A stretch of DNA of 44,332 nucleotides, taken from positions 1 through 44,332 of the forward strand of contig NZ_JAEULZ010000017.1 of NCBI RefSeq assembly GCF_016793485.1, read 5' to 3'. Both the position numbers and the translations under genes were made by a program. Of the stretch, positions 33,981 through 41,617 are shown one piece after another (position 1 is the stretch's first letter; each line of letters starts with the position of its first letter). The notes beneath the pieces are model-generated. The model did no database searches. It had not been told where the DNA came from and saw only the letters and a program-made list of their open reading frames with translations. Origin of the DNA: Mesorhizobium sp. Lineage in GTDB: Bacteria; Pseudomonadota; Alphaproteobacteria; Rhizobiales; Rhizobiaceae.

Positions 33981-34250
33981 TCAGCGTGCGCCCCGCTCGG
34001 CGGGCGTCAGCGGACGGGCCGGAAAGACTCGCCTTGCGTCCTTGTCGGTGGTGGATTTGCGGGCGGCGACCGCTGTCCAGGCTTGCAGATCGTCCAGCGC
34101 ATAGACGACGCGCCCGCCGATCTTGCGATAGGTCGGGCCGGTGCCGTAGGTGCGGTGCTTCTCCAGCGTCCGTAGCGAGATGCCGAGAAAGCGGGCCGCA
34201 TCGGGCGTGCGCAGGAATCGGGGCGGCAGCCCCGTCTTCGGGTCGATCAT
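33981..34250 (-). CDS. excisionase-type helix-turn-helix protein
   Basis: An 89-aa DNA-binding protein with the excisionase/MerR-like motif RTPDAARFLGISLRTLEKHRTYGTGPTYRKIGGRVVYALDDLQAW. The short basic tail (TTDKDARRVFPARPLTPAERGAR) is typical of the small HTH genes that head repA-parA operons in these ICEs. It probably regulates that operon rather than excision. Its stop abuts the repA start. A 156-base gap without a gene (34251-34406) separates it from the DUF2285 gene and would hold the operon promoter. Confidence 0.85.
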   Translation of the reverse strand: MIDPKTGLPPRFLRTPDAARFLGISLRTLEKHRTYGTGPTYRKIGGRVVYALDDLQAWTAVAARKSTTDKDARRVFPARPLTPAERGAR

Positions 34251-34406
34251 GATTGGACCTCCGGTTCGGGTTTGGCGGCTGTCGGCGGCGACAGCGGGCT
34301 ATGGCGAACCGTGGCGGAGGATCGGCGGCTTGCAGCGTGCCGGAATAAGGGGGGTGTGATTCCGGCACCCCGGAGGTGTCGGATCAAGCCGAGGCCAGGT
34401 TGCTCA

Positions 34407-35199
34407 TCAGCGGCGGCGTGGCACGTGAACCGGATAGTGGAGCAGCTCGCGATAGCCGCCGCGCATGTAGAACAGGCCGTCCGCAACGAGGCGGCGGACC
34501 TGGTTCTTCAAGGGGCTGACTTCCCAGTCGTTCTTGGACCGGCCGCGAAAGCCGAGCAGCGCCTCGGCGATGACGCGATAGCTGGCCCCGGCCAGCTTCG
34601 CGTCGAGCGCGCGCAGAATCAGGATGTGCCGGTCGCGGGTCTGGGCCGGAAGGTTGCGCCGCCGGTCGCCGGGAGGGCGCCCGGCCAGCGCCAGCCAGAA
34701 GCGCAACGCCGCTTCGGCGCGCAACTCGAATAGGGTGTCGAGCGGCAGGATGACGACGAAGCCTGCCGGACCTTCGGGCGGAGCGTTCGCGAGCCAGAAG
34801 CGGTGCTCGCCGCCCGATCCGCGCCATAGACCATGCCAGACGCCATCGACCGCCGATCGCGCCGCGAGGCCGGGGAGCCCCGGCAGCACGATGGGCATGG
34901 TGAAGTCGTTGGGGGGATCGCTCGATGGCTGGAGCCGGAAGGCGTCAGGCTGGAGCGCAGGCGCCCAGAACAGCGATGCACGATCGGCGGGTTGGTCGGG
35001 GTCCACCGCGAAATCGCAACCCCCAGCGGTTGGCGAACGCGGTCCGCGCCTCGGTGTCGTAGCGAGATTTCCGTTTCAGGCGATGGAAGTCGCGACGATA
35101 GTCGTCGTCGCGGCGGAGGTATTCCCAAGCGAAGCCGGCAGCAGGAATGCTTCGAGCATGTCCATAGGTGGCCGGCGCGCGCCAATCAGAACTCGGCAT
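34407..35199 (-). pseudogene. DUF6499 plus DUF2285 regulator split by a one-base frameshift
   Basis: The N-terminal part (from 35199) reads DWRAPATYGHARSIPAAGFAWEYLRRDDDYRRDF...AFANRWGLRF, the DUF6499 transcriptional-regulator-like domain. The frame that carries VDPDQPADRASLFWAPAL and the DUF2285 domain (ILRALDAKLAGASYRVIAEALLGF...LKNQVRRLVADGLFYMRGG) begins one base out of phase. The change falls at the T-run complementary to 35011-35013. Removing one T there joins the two into one protein of about 260 aa, as in related ICEs. The C-terminal frame also has a GTG at 35006, so a separate 199-aa product is possible. Confidence 0.75.
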
Positions 35200-35283
35200 G
35201 GCGTCACCTCTTTCTTCCCGCGCGCCGTCGGCGCTGGAAAGACGAAGTGTTCACAGCTTGAGGTGTATTTTGAACTTGTTATT

Positions 35284-35311
35284 ATCGGATATGTAGATCA
35301 CACAATCCGAT
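35284..35311. promoter_or_regulatory. inverted repeat in AT-rich promoter region
   Basis: ATCGGAT (35284-35290) and ATCCGAT (35305-35311) form a 7-bp inverted repeat with 14 bases between. They lie in a notably AT-rich stretch (35260-35350) ahead of the DUF6499/DUF2285 gene. The arm spacing of 21 bp centre to centre suits a dimeric regulator on one face of the helix. The bound protein is unknown. No strong sigma-70 pair was identified. Confidence 0.4.
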
Positions 35312-35406
35312 CAATATTGGTGAATCATTACTTAAAATTGCAAAGATGGTTTGGCGAGCCGGGCGCAGCCCGGCGCGCGGCGGCCGGGTCATCGACATGG
35401 CCGTAT

Positions 35407-35434
35407 CCGCCGATCCGGTTCCACGGATCGGCGG
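35407..35434. repeat. 11-bp perfect hairpin between two operons
   Basis: CCGCCGATCCG (35407-35417) pairs exactly with CGGATCGGCGG (35424-35434) around GTTCCA. A short A-rich run follows on the plus side. It lies between the DUF932 3' end and the AT-rich promoter of the next gene. With the hairpin at 35465-35505 it could form a double stop for transcription, but no clear T-run is present. Confidence 0.5.
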
Positions 35435-35464
35435 AAAATCTGAGATGTGCTGAACCGGAAAGAC

Positions 35465-35505
35465 GCAAAGCCGTGCAACCGCAAATCCGGCTGCACGGCT
35501 TTGCG
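35465..35505 (-). terminator. hairpin terminator downstream of the DUF932 gene
   Basis: CGCAAAGCCGTGCA (35465-35478) and TGCACGGCTTTGCG (35492-35505) make a perfect 14-bp stem. It begins one base past the DUF932 stop at 35507. On the minus strand it is followed by TCTTTCC, a weak T-rich tail. It may stop transcription or protect the 3' end of the mRNA. Confidence 0.6.
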
Positions 35506-35506
35506 A

Positions 35507-36349
35507 TCATCCGCGCTTCAGGCGCTGCATTCCTTCCGCCAGCGTCCACAGCGCCCGGTTCAGTCCGACATTCTGATCGATGCCGTTGATCGCGCGGGTC
35601 TGGCCGCGACGGATACGGCCTTCGGCATTGGTGCGGCGACCGTCCAGCCCGCCGCGTATCATGTTCTCCTGAATGACGTTAAACGTGCTCCACAGGCTTT
35701 GCCCGACATCCTCGCGGCGGCGCGGCGCGATGATCTGATCCGGGCGGACGGGGCTTTCGTCCTCGCCATAGCGAACGACAAGGCTCGCCTCGGCCATAAC
35801 ACGTTGTTCGTCCTGCGACAGCCTTGTCTCCTTCATCGTCTCCGTGGCATCGATCAGACGCGGGAAGTCTTCCGCGACCGTATAGACGCCTTCGATGATC
35901 TGATCCTGTATGCCGCCCTTGTGGGGCACGCGGACTTCCTCGAACCGCTCGCCCGCAATCATGCTGTTGGTGCAGACGAAGCGCAGTACACCGGCAAACA
36001 TTTGATAAGCCGAGGTTCCATCGTGGGAATTCACGATGATGACTTCCGCCGCCTCTGGCTTGCCGATGCCGTCATCGCGGCGCAGGCGCAGCATATGCTT
36101 GGCGTGGCCGTGGCGGCTGCCGTCGCGCGGCACGGACTGCACGGCGAAGAACGGGAACCATCCTTCCTTTCGCAGCCCCTCCACGATCTCGATGGTAGGG
36201 ACGTAAACATACCGATCCGACCGGCTGTCATGCGCCTCACGGGCGAAGACGGACGGGACGTGGCGGTAGAGGGCTTCGTTGTCGAGGGCTTCGCGCCCGC
36301 TGATCTGGTGAGAATTCCGGCCGAACCGGGTGGATAGTTGATGATACAT
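35507..36349 (-). CDS. DUF932 (phage/plasmid-like) protein
   Basis: A 280-aa protein of the DUF932 family (MYHQLSTRFGRNSHQISGREALDNEALYRHVPSVFA...YVPTIEIVEGLRKEGWFPFFAVQS...GKPEAAEVIIVNSHDGTSAYQMFAGVLRFVCTNSMI). Members occur on plasmids, phages and ICEs next to antirestriction-type genes. Their biochemical role is not established. It is preceded by an unusually long structured leader that recurs in front of the ParB gene. A GGAG ribosome site lies 9 bases before the ATG. A strong hairpin follows its stop. Confidence 0.88.
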   Translation of the reverse strand: MYHQLSTRFGRNSHQISGREALDNEALYRHVPSVFAREAHDSRSDRYVYVPTIEIVEGLRKEGWFPFFAVQSVPRDGSRHGHAKHMLRLRRDDGIGKPEAAEVIIVNSHDGTSAYQMFAGVLRFVCTNSMIAGERFEEVRVPHKGGIQDQIIEGVYTVAEDFPRLIDATETMKETRLSQDEQRVMAEASLVVRYGEDESPVRPDQIIAPRRREDVGQSLWSTFNVIQENMIRGGLDGRRTNAEGRIRRGQTRAINGIDQNVGLNRALWTLAEGMQRLKRG

Positions 36350-36597
36350 GATCTGTCTCCGTGGGTCTGGGTTGGAGCGCAGCGCTGCGCTGCAACCTTG
36401 GCCGTCGCCGAGACCGGGGTAGCAAGGTGCAAGGGCGGCCGGGCCGGAGGGGGATCACCCGGCCTGCACGGAACGGAGGAACGACGTGGAGGAAGGCCGG
36501 GGACACCGGCCCGGACGAGCGTCAGCGATCCCTTGCACCGCGCGGGGGTGGAACCCCTAGCCAAACCCGCCCGGCATGAGGGCCGGCGGGCGCCGGG
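36350..36597 (-). ncRNA. structured leader, copy A (upstream of DUF932)
   Basis: This 248-base non-coding stretch reads directly into the DUF932 ATG. Hairpins seen, in plus coordinates: CCCGGC 36570-36575 with GCCGGG 36592-36597; GGGG 36545-36548 with CCCC 36554-36557; GGCCGG 36495-36500 with CCGGCC 36506-36511; and GTGCA 36427-36431 plus GGCCGGG 36437-36443 with CCCGGCC 36458-36464 plus TGCAC 36465-36469. The last is GGTTG 36370-36374 with CAACC 36393-36397 around the palindrome AGCGCAGCGCTGCGCT. The same order and several identical blocks recur in copy B (41618-41907). A cis-acting RNA is the simplest reading. Confidence 0.6.
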
Positions 36598-36696
36598 CAT
36601 CAGGATCTGATCGAGATGTGCAAAGCCACAAACCCGGAAATCCGCACATCCTGATTGCCGTATTTCCTGACAGGCGGTGACGGCCATGACCATGAC

Positions 36697-36724
36697 GAAG
36701 CCCCGCTCGCCCGAGCGGGGCTTC
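36697..36724 (-). terminator. hairpin downstream of the second DUF736 gene
   Basis: GAAGCCCCGCTCG (36697-36709) pairs perfectly with CGAGCGGGGCTTC (36712-36724), a 13-bp stem with a minimal loop. It sits 15 bases beyond the DUF736 stop on its downstream side. This is the position of an intrinsic terminator, but the following bases (GTCATGG) are not T-rich. It separates DUF736 from the DUF932 leader. Confidence 0.65.
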
Positions 36725-36738
36725 TGGAGATGTCCGTC

Positions 36739-37062
36739 TCAGTCGCCGTTGCGGCGAGACCAGATGAGGTTGTGGCCTTCGCCGTCCTCGCCCTCGACAA
36801 GGCTGGCGTAGATCGGGGCGGGGAAGCTCGGATCGTCCAGCTTGACGGAGAGATATTCGCGCTGCGTCTCGCGGGCGGTCTTCTTCCAGGCTGCTCCGAA
36901 TTCCGTGGCCCCTGCGAAGATACGGAAGTCGGGACCGCGCTCGCTGTCGCCCTCGGTCGGGACGAATTTCACGGTCTTGACGTTGAGTGTCAGGGTCTTG
37001 ACCGCGCCGGTGAAGCCAGCCGAGCCGTTGTCGTTCTTGGTGAAGGTGCCGATGGTCGCCAT
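36739..37062 (-). CDS. DUF736 protein (second copy)
   Basis: A 107-aa protein starting [39 protein letters not shown]. It continues [50 protein letters not shown], a typical DUF736 sequence. It is clearly related to but diverged from the copy at 30522-30857; shared landmarks are [33 protein letters not shown]. The start is set at MATIG because the family begins there and longer frames run into non-coding DNA. The role is unknown. Confidence 0.88.
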   Translation of the reverse strand: MATIGTFTKNDNGSAGFTGAVKTLTLNVKTVKFVPTEGDSERGPDFRIFAGATEFGAAWKKTARETQREYLSVKLDDPSFPAPIYASLVEGEDGEGHNLIWSRRNGD

Positions 37063-37825
37063 TGCCGTGTTCCTTTTCCTTCGGGCCGCGCCTATCGCGA
37101 CCCCGATGGTGGTCATGCGACCGGGGACGATCGGCCCCGCACCCGTCAGGGCTGGAACGAAGTGGAAGGCGTGTGGCGACGGCTTTTTTGCTTCGCGATG
37201 CAAAGCCGGATCGGGGTCCCCGCACGACTTGTCGCGTGGGGTGGTCCAGGCGGCGGAAAAAAGCTGGCGACGGGCGTTGCGGGAAGACGAGCGAGGCGCA
37301 GCCGGTCTCGGTCAGACCCAATCCATTCGAGGACGCCGTGGGTGTGGCTGACAGGGAAACTCGAAGAACACGACACTGGTGGCCGTCGATCTCTGCGCCA
37401 GGTACAAAAACGGTGGCGAAACTCCGGTCGCACCAGGCTTATCCCTGACCTCCGACGGCAAGGCCGGTCCATCGCCCATGTGTGGACACCGGCGCTTCCC
37501 GATTTCACCTGCTGCGCAGCGCCGACATTGGCAGGCCGGAGACGACCACACGCTGGAGCAACGAGACTTTTCTCGCCAATGGACGATCCAAGATTCCCGG
37601 CGCACTACCCGCCCGGGGGGTGTCAATGCCACCATCATGGTCCTGCCACCGTCATTGTGAGCAGGCATCGCCATTCGCTTCGCCCGCCCGAGCGGGGCTA
37701 CATCATCGGAGGGACCGCCAACCGCCGCTCTTCGCGTTAGCGATTGAAGCCGAATGGCGGAAACGCGCCCTTCGCGTGGTTCCGGCGAAGCCGAAAGCGC
37801 GGCCCGTAGGGCAACGCCTGGATTT
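37063..37825. other. gene-free stretch upstream of DUF736
   Basis: About 760 bases hold no frame with protein character. The few open frames (for example 37146-37508, minus) are arginine/proline-rich GC shadows. The promoter of DUF736 should lie close to 37063-37150, but no convincing box is seen. A stretch at 37686-37700 (CCGAGCGGGGCT) echoes one arm of the hairpin at 36697-36724. The region borders the AT-richer cargo at 37826 and may be the scar of cargo exchange. Confidence 0.5.
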
Positions 37826-38410
37826 TTACTTCATTCTAAAGCGTGCCAACTCTCGAATTTTTTCGATGTAGGTCCGGGCAACCTCTTTCGCCCTAGTGCG
37901 CCCGAGACCTTCCTTTCTCATACGCTTAAAGACTCCGTCAAAATACAACTTGTCCCAATGCGCTCGAAATCCGGTATCCGGAACTTCCAAAATCATCTTT
38001 GGCAGATTGAGATCATGTATCAATCTGTCTCCAACCTTTCCAGATTGGATATATAGCGCATTCGACTGAAGTATGTGCTCGACGAGAATGCCTTGTTTCG
38101 CGATATCGAACTCTATTACGGCGGCTCGTTCCGTTGGACGCTGAAACCGGAGAAAGAGGGCGACGTGATCGGGACGCTTCGGCAGGCCTCCCCATTGGAC
38201 CACGACATCGCCTGCTGGAAAATGTGCCTGCACTCGGATGACTTCAGCCAAGTCGGGACGCTTTGTCGTATCCAAAATAACTAAAGGGATGAGCCGTCCA
38301 TGCCCCGTACCGACAGTCGCGATTGCAGCGTCGCCAGCTATCGCTACTACCTGCGCTTCCTCTGCGCTGTTCATATTAATTGCAGAGTATCGCTTTTGTC
38401 TAAGTCTCAT
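37826..38410 (-). CDS. unknown soluble protein, second gene of a two-gene cargo unit
   Basis: A 194-aa protein if started at the ATG at 38410 (MRLRQKRYSAINMNSAEE); 38374 (MNSAEEAQVV) is an alternative. It has no membrane segment. The N-terminal half looks like alternating beta strands (VVAIAGDAAIATVGTGHGRLIPLVILDT, then IRVQAHFPAGDVVVQWGG). The C-terminal half is helical and basic (FKRMRKEGLGRTRAKEVARTYIEKIRELARFRMK). I recognise no family. The start lies 11 bases inside the 3' end of the preceding gene, so the two are translationally coupled. Base composition is clearly more AT-rich than the ICE backbone. Confidence 0.65.
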   Translation of the reverse strand: MRLRQKRYSAINMNSAEEAQVVAIAGDAAIATVGTGHGRLIPLVILDTTKRPDLAEVIRVQAHFPAGDVVVQWGGLPKRPDHVALFLRFQRPTERAAVIEFDIAKQGILVEHILQSNALYIQSGKVGDRLIHDLNLPKMILEVPDTGFRAHWDKLYFDGVFKRMRKEGLGRTRAKEVARTYIEKIRELARFRMK

Positions 38411-38948
38411 CGCGATATTCCTGCACCAAGATTGGGGCAACGCTGACGTTCTCGCGGTGCGTGTCTGTCAGTATTAGGCGATAGGATTCTATATCTCGGT
38501 CGAGCAACATAGGGCCTGGGATATGAAAGCGAAGCCATCCTGAAATCGCATTGTGCGCCGATATTGATGCGGGGACGGCAAGGGTCTCGTCTTGTCCTTT
38601 TACAAAGGACGGGGCTAAGCGCTCGTTGGCTCGAACTTTCATCGTCATTTGTACCCGATCCGTTGTTAGATACGTGATCGAGAGATCCACTTCCGCTACC
38701 GCGTTGTTACTGTCGGTCGGATTCGTCACTGTTATGAGGAAGGCATAGACCCGACCGCTGCCATCTTTAGCATCTTGGAAATATCCATTGACCAAGGCTG
38801 GGACCAAGCGAGGAAGGCGGCGCTTCTCTTGTTCATTCGCGAGCTTACGCCCCTGCCACGTAAAATATAAATTGACGATTGAGATACAAAAGCCGGCGAC
38901 GGCAATGGTTCTCGTGAGGTCAAACCATTCTAGAAGGGGCGCAGTCAT
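38400..38948 (-). CDS. unknown membrane-anchored protein, first gene of a two-gene cargo unit
   Basis: A 182-aa protein with one N-terminal membrane helix (TIAVAGFCISIVNLYFTWQG). A short charged linker (RKLANEQEKRRLPRL) follows, then a C-terminal domain rich in predicted beta strands (GRVYAFLITVTNPTDSNNAVAEVDLSITYLTTDRVQMTMKV). The orientation suggests that the domain faces the cytoplasm or periplasm as a sensor or scaffold. No catalytic motif is visible. It is unlike any backbone ICE gene and is AT-richer. With its coupled partner it forms a compact unit at a cargo position. Confidence 0.65.
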   Translation of the reverse strand: MTAPLLEWFDLTRTIAVAGFCISIVNLYFTWQGRKLANEQEKRRLPRLVPALVNGYFQDAKDGSGRVYAFLITVTNPTDSNNAVAEVDLSITYLTTDRVQMTMKVRANERLAPSFVKGQDETLAVPASISAHNAISGWLRFHIPGPMLLDRDIESYRLILTDTHRENVSVAPILVQEYRDET

Positions 38949-39026
38949 TCGTCGCTAATCCCTCTAGCGTTTAAGGTCGTCGGATTTATCGCAAATTTTG
39001 CGCAAAAAGAGAAGGCTTGCGCCACG

Positions 39027-39443
39027 TCAACTCGACTTTGTATCCAACGGTGCCGACCATCGCATTAGCGCCGATATGCCGACGAAGATCGCACCGATGA
39101 TGCAGAAGATCTGCCGCCAAACTTCGGACGGCACGGCCTCGCCCGTGACACCGTGGACAAGGGCGTAGCCCGCGACGGCGGAGGGCGCGGCGAAGACCAG
39201 CGCCACAATCAGGCGCAGCACCGGCGAGCGCAACGACGCGACGTCGAACACCAACAGGCCATAGGCTACGGCCCCGGCGACGAGGCCGACAAGGCCCGCG
39301 CCGATCAGGCCGGAGCTGGTGACGTAGGCGAAGCGCGCCGCTTCCACGGCGAGCATGAAGGGCAGCGCATAGACGGCGAGCGTATAGGCCAGGACGCACA
39401 GTCCCGCGATCAGTGCCACGCTCATCAACATCACGGCGATCAT
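39027..39443 (-). CDS. four-helix membrane protein, function unknown
   Basis: A 138-aa integral membrane protein with about four helices (MLMSVALIAGLCVLAYTLAVYALPFMLAV, LIGAGLVGLVAGAVAYGLLVF, LRLIVALVFAAPSAVAGYALV, IFCIIGAIFVGISALM). Similar proteins are common beside the ParB-domain gene in ICEs of this group. They carry no characterised activity. The high GC matches the backbone, unlike the adjacent two-gene unit. It lies downstream of the ParB gene in the same direction. Confidence 0.7.
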   Translation of the reverse strand: MIAVMLMSVALIAGLCVLAYTLAVYALPFMLAVEAARFAYVTSSGLIGAGLVGLVAGAVAYGLLVFDVASLRSPVLRLIVALVFAAPSAVAGYALVHGVTGEAVPSEVWRQIFCIIGAIFVGISALMRWSAPLDTKSS

Positions 39444-39531
39444 GACGGTTCTCCATAGGTCCGATGGCAGTTGCCGTCATCGGACAGTCGAGGTCAGCCG
39501 GTCGGAATTTCGGGGTGTCGGGCGGAAGGAA

Positions 39532-39559
39532 GGCCGGGACCGCTGATGCGATCCCGGCC
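39532..39559 (-). terminator. hairpin after the ParB-domain gene
   Basis: GGCCGGGA (39532-39539) and TCCCGGCC (39552-39559) form an 8-bp perfect stem with a 12-base loop. It starts 6 bases past the ParB stop. A second hairpin, TCCGATG (39460-39466) with CATCGGA (39478-39484), lies before the next gene. Together they probably lower read-through from the ParB gene into the membrane-protein gene. Confidence 0.5.
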
Positions 39560-39565
39560 CGGTCC

Positions 39566-41617
39566 TCACTCAGCGGCGATCTGGAAGGCGTCACCGTCCT
39601 GCTGCCGCTCGCCCATCCACGCGGGCCGCGCCGTGCGCAGGGAGGCGGGAAGCCAGCCGGTTCCGGCCAGAAGCTTTTCGGCAGCCACCGCCATGTCCGT
39701 CTTCTTCAAGCCCGCGATCCGCTCCGCCGCCGCGTCGCTGACGGCTTCGCGCACGGCAGCAAGGATATGCGCCTTGGTGACGCGACCGAGATAGGTTCGC
39801 ACAGTGGGCGTCCAGTGCGCCGTCATGTCGAGCGCCACCGCCGCCGCCAGCCTGTCCGCCGTCGCATGGGCGTGGGGCTTGCGCTCCCAAGGCAGCTTGA
39901 CCGCATTGACGGTGAGCGAGGCGCAATGAGCGAACAACGCCATGGCGCTGGCATGATCCAGACTGGCAATGAAGCCCCACAGGTCGGCCACGTCGCGCGG
40001 CATGTCCGCCGCCCATCCGGCATGACGATCCGCCAGCGCCTTGCCCGCCGCGGTGTCCTCGATGCCGTCCGCGTGAGAAGCAAGGAAGCTGCTGATCGGG
40101 CGGATTTCGAGGCAGGCAGCAGCCACCCCGCGATAGAAGGTCTGCGCCGACAGCGCATGGGTGACGGCGATCAACGCTATGTCCGGCTGCTCGCCCAAGG
40201 CAAGGCGAAGGCCCAGCGTCCGGTGTGAGGTCAAATCGCGGATGAGAAGGTCCGACAGCGGCTTGCCCGCATCCCCGGTGTCCTCGTCCTCCGTCTCGAG
40301 CGCGGAAACGGCATTGCCGTCCTCGTATCGCTCGCCGTCCTCGATGATCTCGCCGTCACCGTTGACGCGAACGCCGTCCACCACGCTGCTACCGTCACCG
40401 CCCGCATCCTCTTCGAGTTCCGGCTTCTCGTCCTCGGCTCGAATGAAACCCCGCTCGATACGGGCTTCCCCCTCATGGGAGAGGATGACGAACACACCGC
40501 CACTGGCGATCTCGTCGGCGTCGTAGGCGTGGCGCAAGCCGTCGATACGCTCGATCTCGGTTTCCAACTCACCGAACCGCTGATCCACGTCGTCGGGCAG
40601 TTCCTCGGCGCTGTCATACTGTTCGGTCAGCGCGTCATATTCTTCCTGCGCGGCGGCATAGGCGGCCTCGTCTTCCTCCGACAGCGCTACCGGATGCGGA
40701 TAGGTGCGGCGCAGACCGTTGCCGTGTGGGTAGTCGATATAGACCCCCGCCCATTTCCAGCCTTCCTCGGTCTTCACGCTCTCCGCGATCCCCTCCAGCT
40801 TCTCGATGACAAGCCGATCCAGAAGTGCCGCGTCCTCATAGAAGCCGCCGCGATCTTCGGTGAACAGGTCGCGCAGGATCACGCCGCCCGCCTCGGTATA
40901 GGCTTCCGCGCCGACGAACACCGCCCGCCGATCCGTCGCCGCGATGTGCATCCGGGTCAGGTCGCGGCGGATGGTCGAAGGCTCCCTGTTCCACGACAGG
41001 TTCTCGTACACCTGCTCCTGCCGGGCAGGATCGTCCACGATGGCGAAGGCCATCAACTGCTCCAAGGTCAAATCCCCGTCGCGATAGACCTGCATCAACT
41101 TGGGGCTGACCGCGCCCAAGCGCATCCGCTGGCGCACGACATGGGCGGTCACGCCGAAGCGGGCGGCGATTTCCTCCGCGCCCCAACCGCGCGTTTCCGC
41201 AAGCTCGCGGAAGCGCTCAAACTGATCGGCGGGCGAGAGGTCTTCGCGGGTAACGTTCTCGTCCAGACTGATTTCGCAGGCGTCGTTCACGGTGTCGATG
41301 ACGCAGCGGACGGGTTCCGTCTTCTTGATCTGCTTGCGCTTCACGCGCAGCAACTGCGCCAGCCTGCGGCCTTCACCGATGCTGACCAGATAGAAGCCGG
41401 TCGCGGCACCCTCGGCGTCAAGCTCCGGCTCCACCACGAGGTTCTGCAGGACGCCCTTGGCGTGGATGCTCGCCGCCTTCGCTTCGATGGACGCCTCGCT
41501 GTGCGGCGTCTTGCGGGCGTTGTTCGGGTGTTTCTTGAGCTTGTTGAGCGGGATGAACACCTCCGCGCCGGTCACGGCAGCAGGGGTAGCGGTGGTTTCT
41601 GTGGCTAGGGTTGTCAT
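39566..41617 (-). CDS. large ParB/Spo0J-domain protein of the ICE
   Basis: A 683-aa protein. The N-terminus carries a ParB nuclease-like/CTPase domain (EVFIPLNKLKKHPNNARKTPHSEASIEAKAASIHAKGVLQNLVV...YLVSIGEGRRLAQLL). It is followed by an HTH/KorB-like region (ETRGWGAEEIAARFGVTAHVVRQRMRLGAVSPKLMQVYRDGDLTLEQLMAFAIVDDP). The long C-terminal part includes an acidic linker and is specific to mobile elements. These proteins are larger than partition ParB and may act in element maintenance or antirestriction; the exact role is unknown. Expression is probably shaped by the structured leader before its ATG. Confidence 0.88.
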   Translation of the reverse strand: MTTLATETTATPAAVTGAEVFIPLNKLKKHPNNARKTPHSEASIEAKAASIHAKGVLQNLVVEPELDAEGAATGFYLVSIGEGRRLAQLLRVKRKQIKKTEPVRCVIDTVNDACEISLDENVTREDLSPADQFERFRELAETRGWGAEEIAARFGVTAHVVRQRMRLGAVSPKLMQVYRDGDLTLEQLMAFAIVDDPARQEQVYENLSWNREPSTIRRDLTRMHIAATDRRAVFVGAEAYTEAGGVILRDLFTEDRGGFYEDAALLDRLVIEKLEGIAESVKTEEGWKWAGVYIDYPHGNGLRRTYPHPVALSEEDEAAYAAAQEEYDALTEQYDSAEELPDDVDQRFGELETEIERIDGLRHAYDADEIASGGVFVILSHEGEARIERGFIRAEDEKPELEEDAGGDGSSVVDGVRVNGDGEIIEDGERYEDGNAVSALETEDEDTGDAGKPLSDLLIRDLTSHRTLGLRLALGEQPDIALIAVTHALSAQTFYRGVAAACLEIRPISSFLASHADGIEDTAAGKALADRHAGWAADMPRDVADLWGFIASLDHASAMALFAHCASLTVNAVKLPWERKPHAHATADRLAAAVALDMTAHWTPTVRTYLGRVTKAHILAAVREAVSDAAAERIAGLKKTDMAVAAEKLLAGTGWLPASLRTARPAWMGERQQDGDAFQIAAE

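Noticed and set aside
37146-37508. 120-aa minus-strand frame upstream of DUF736
   Set aside because: Composition is arginine, proline and serine-rich, no start signal, no domain; treated as non-coding.
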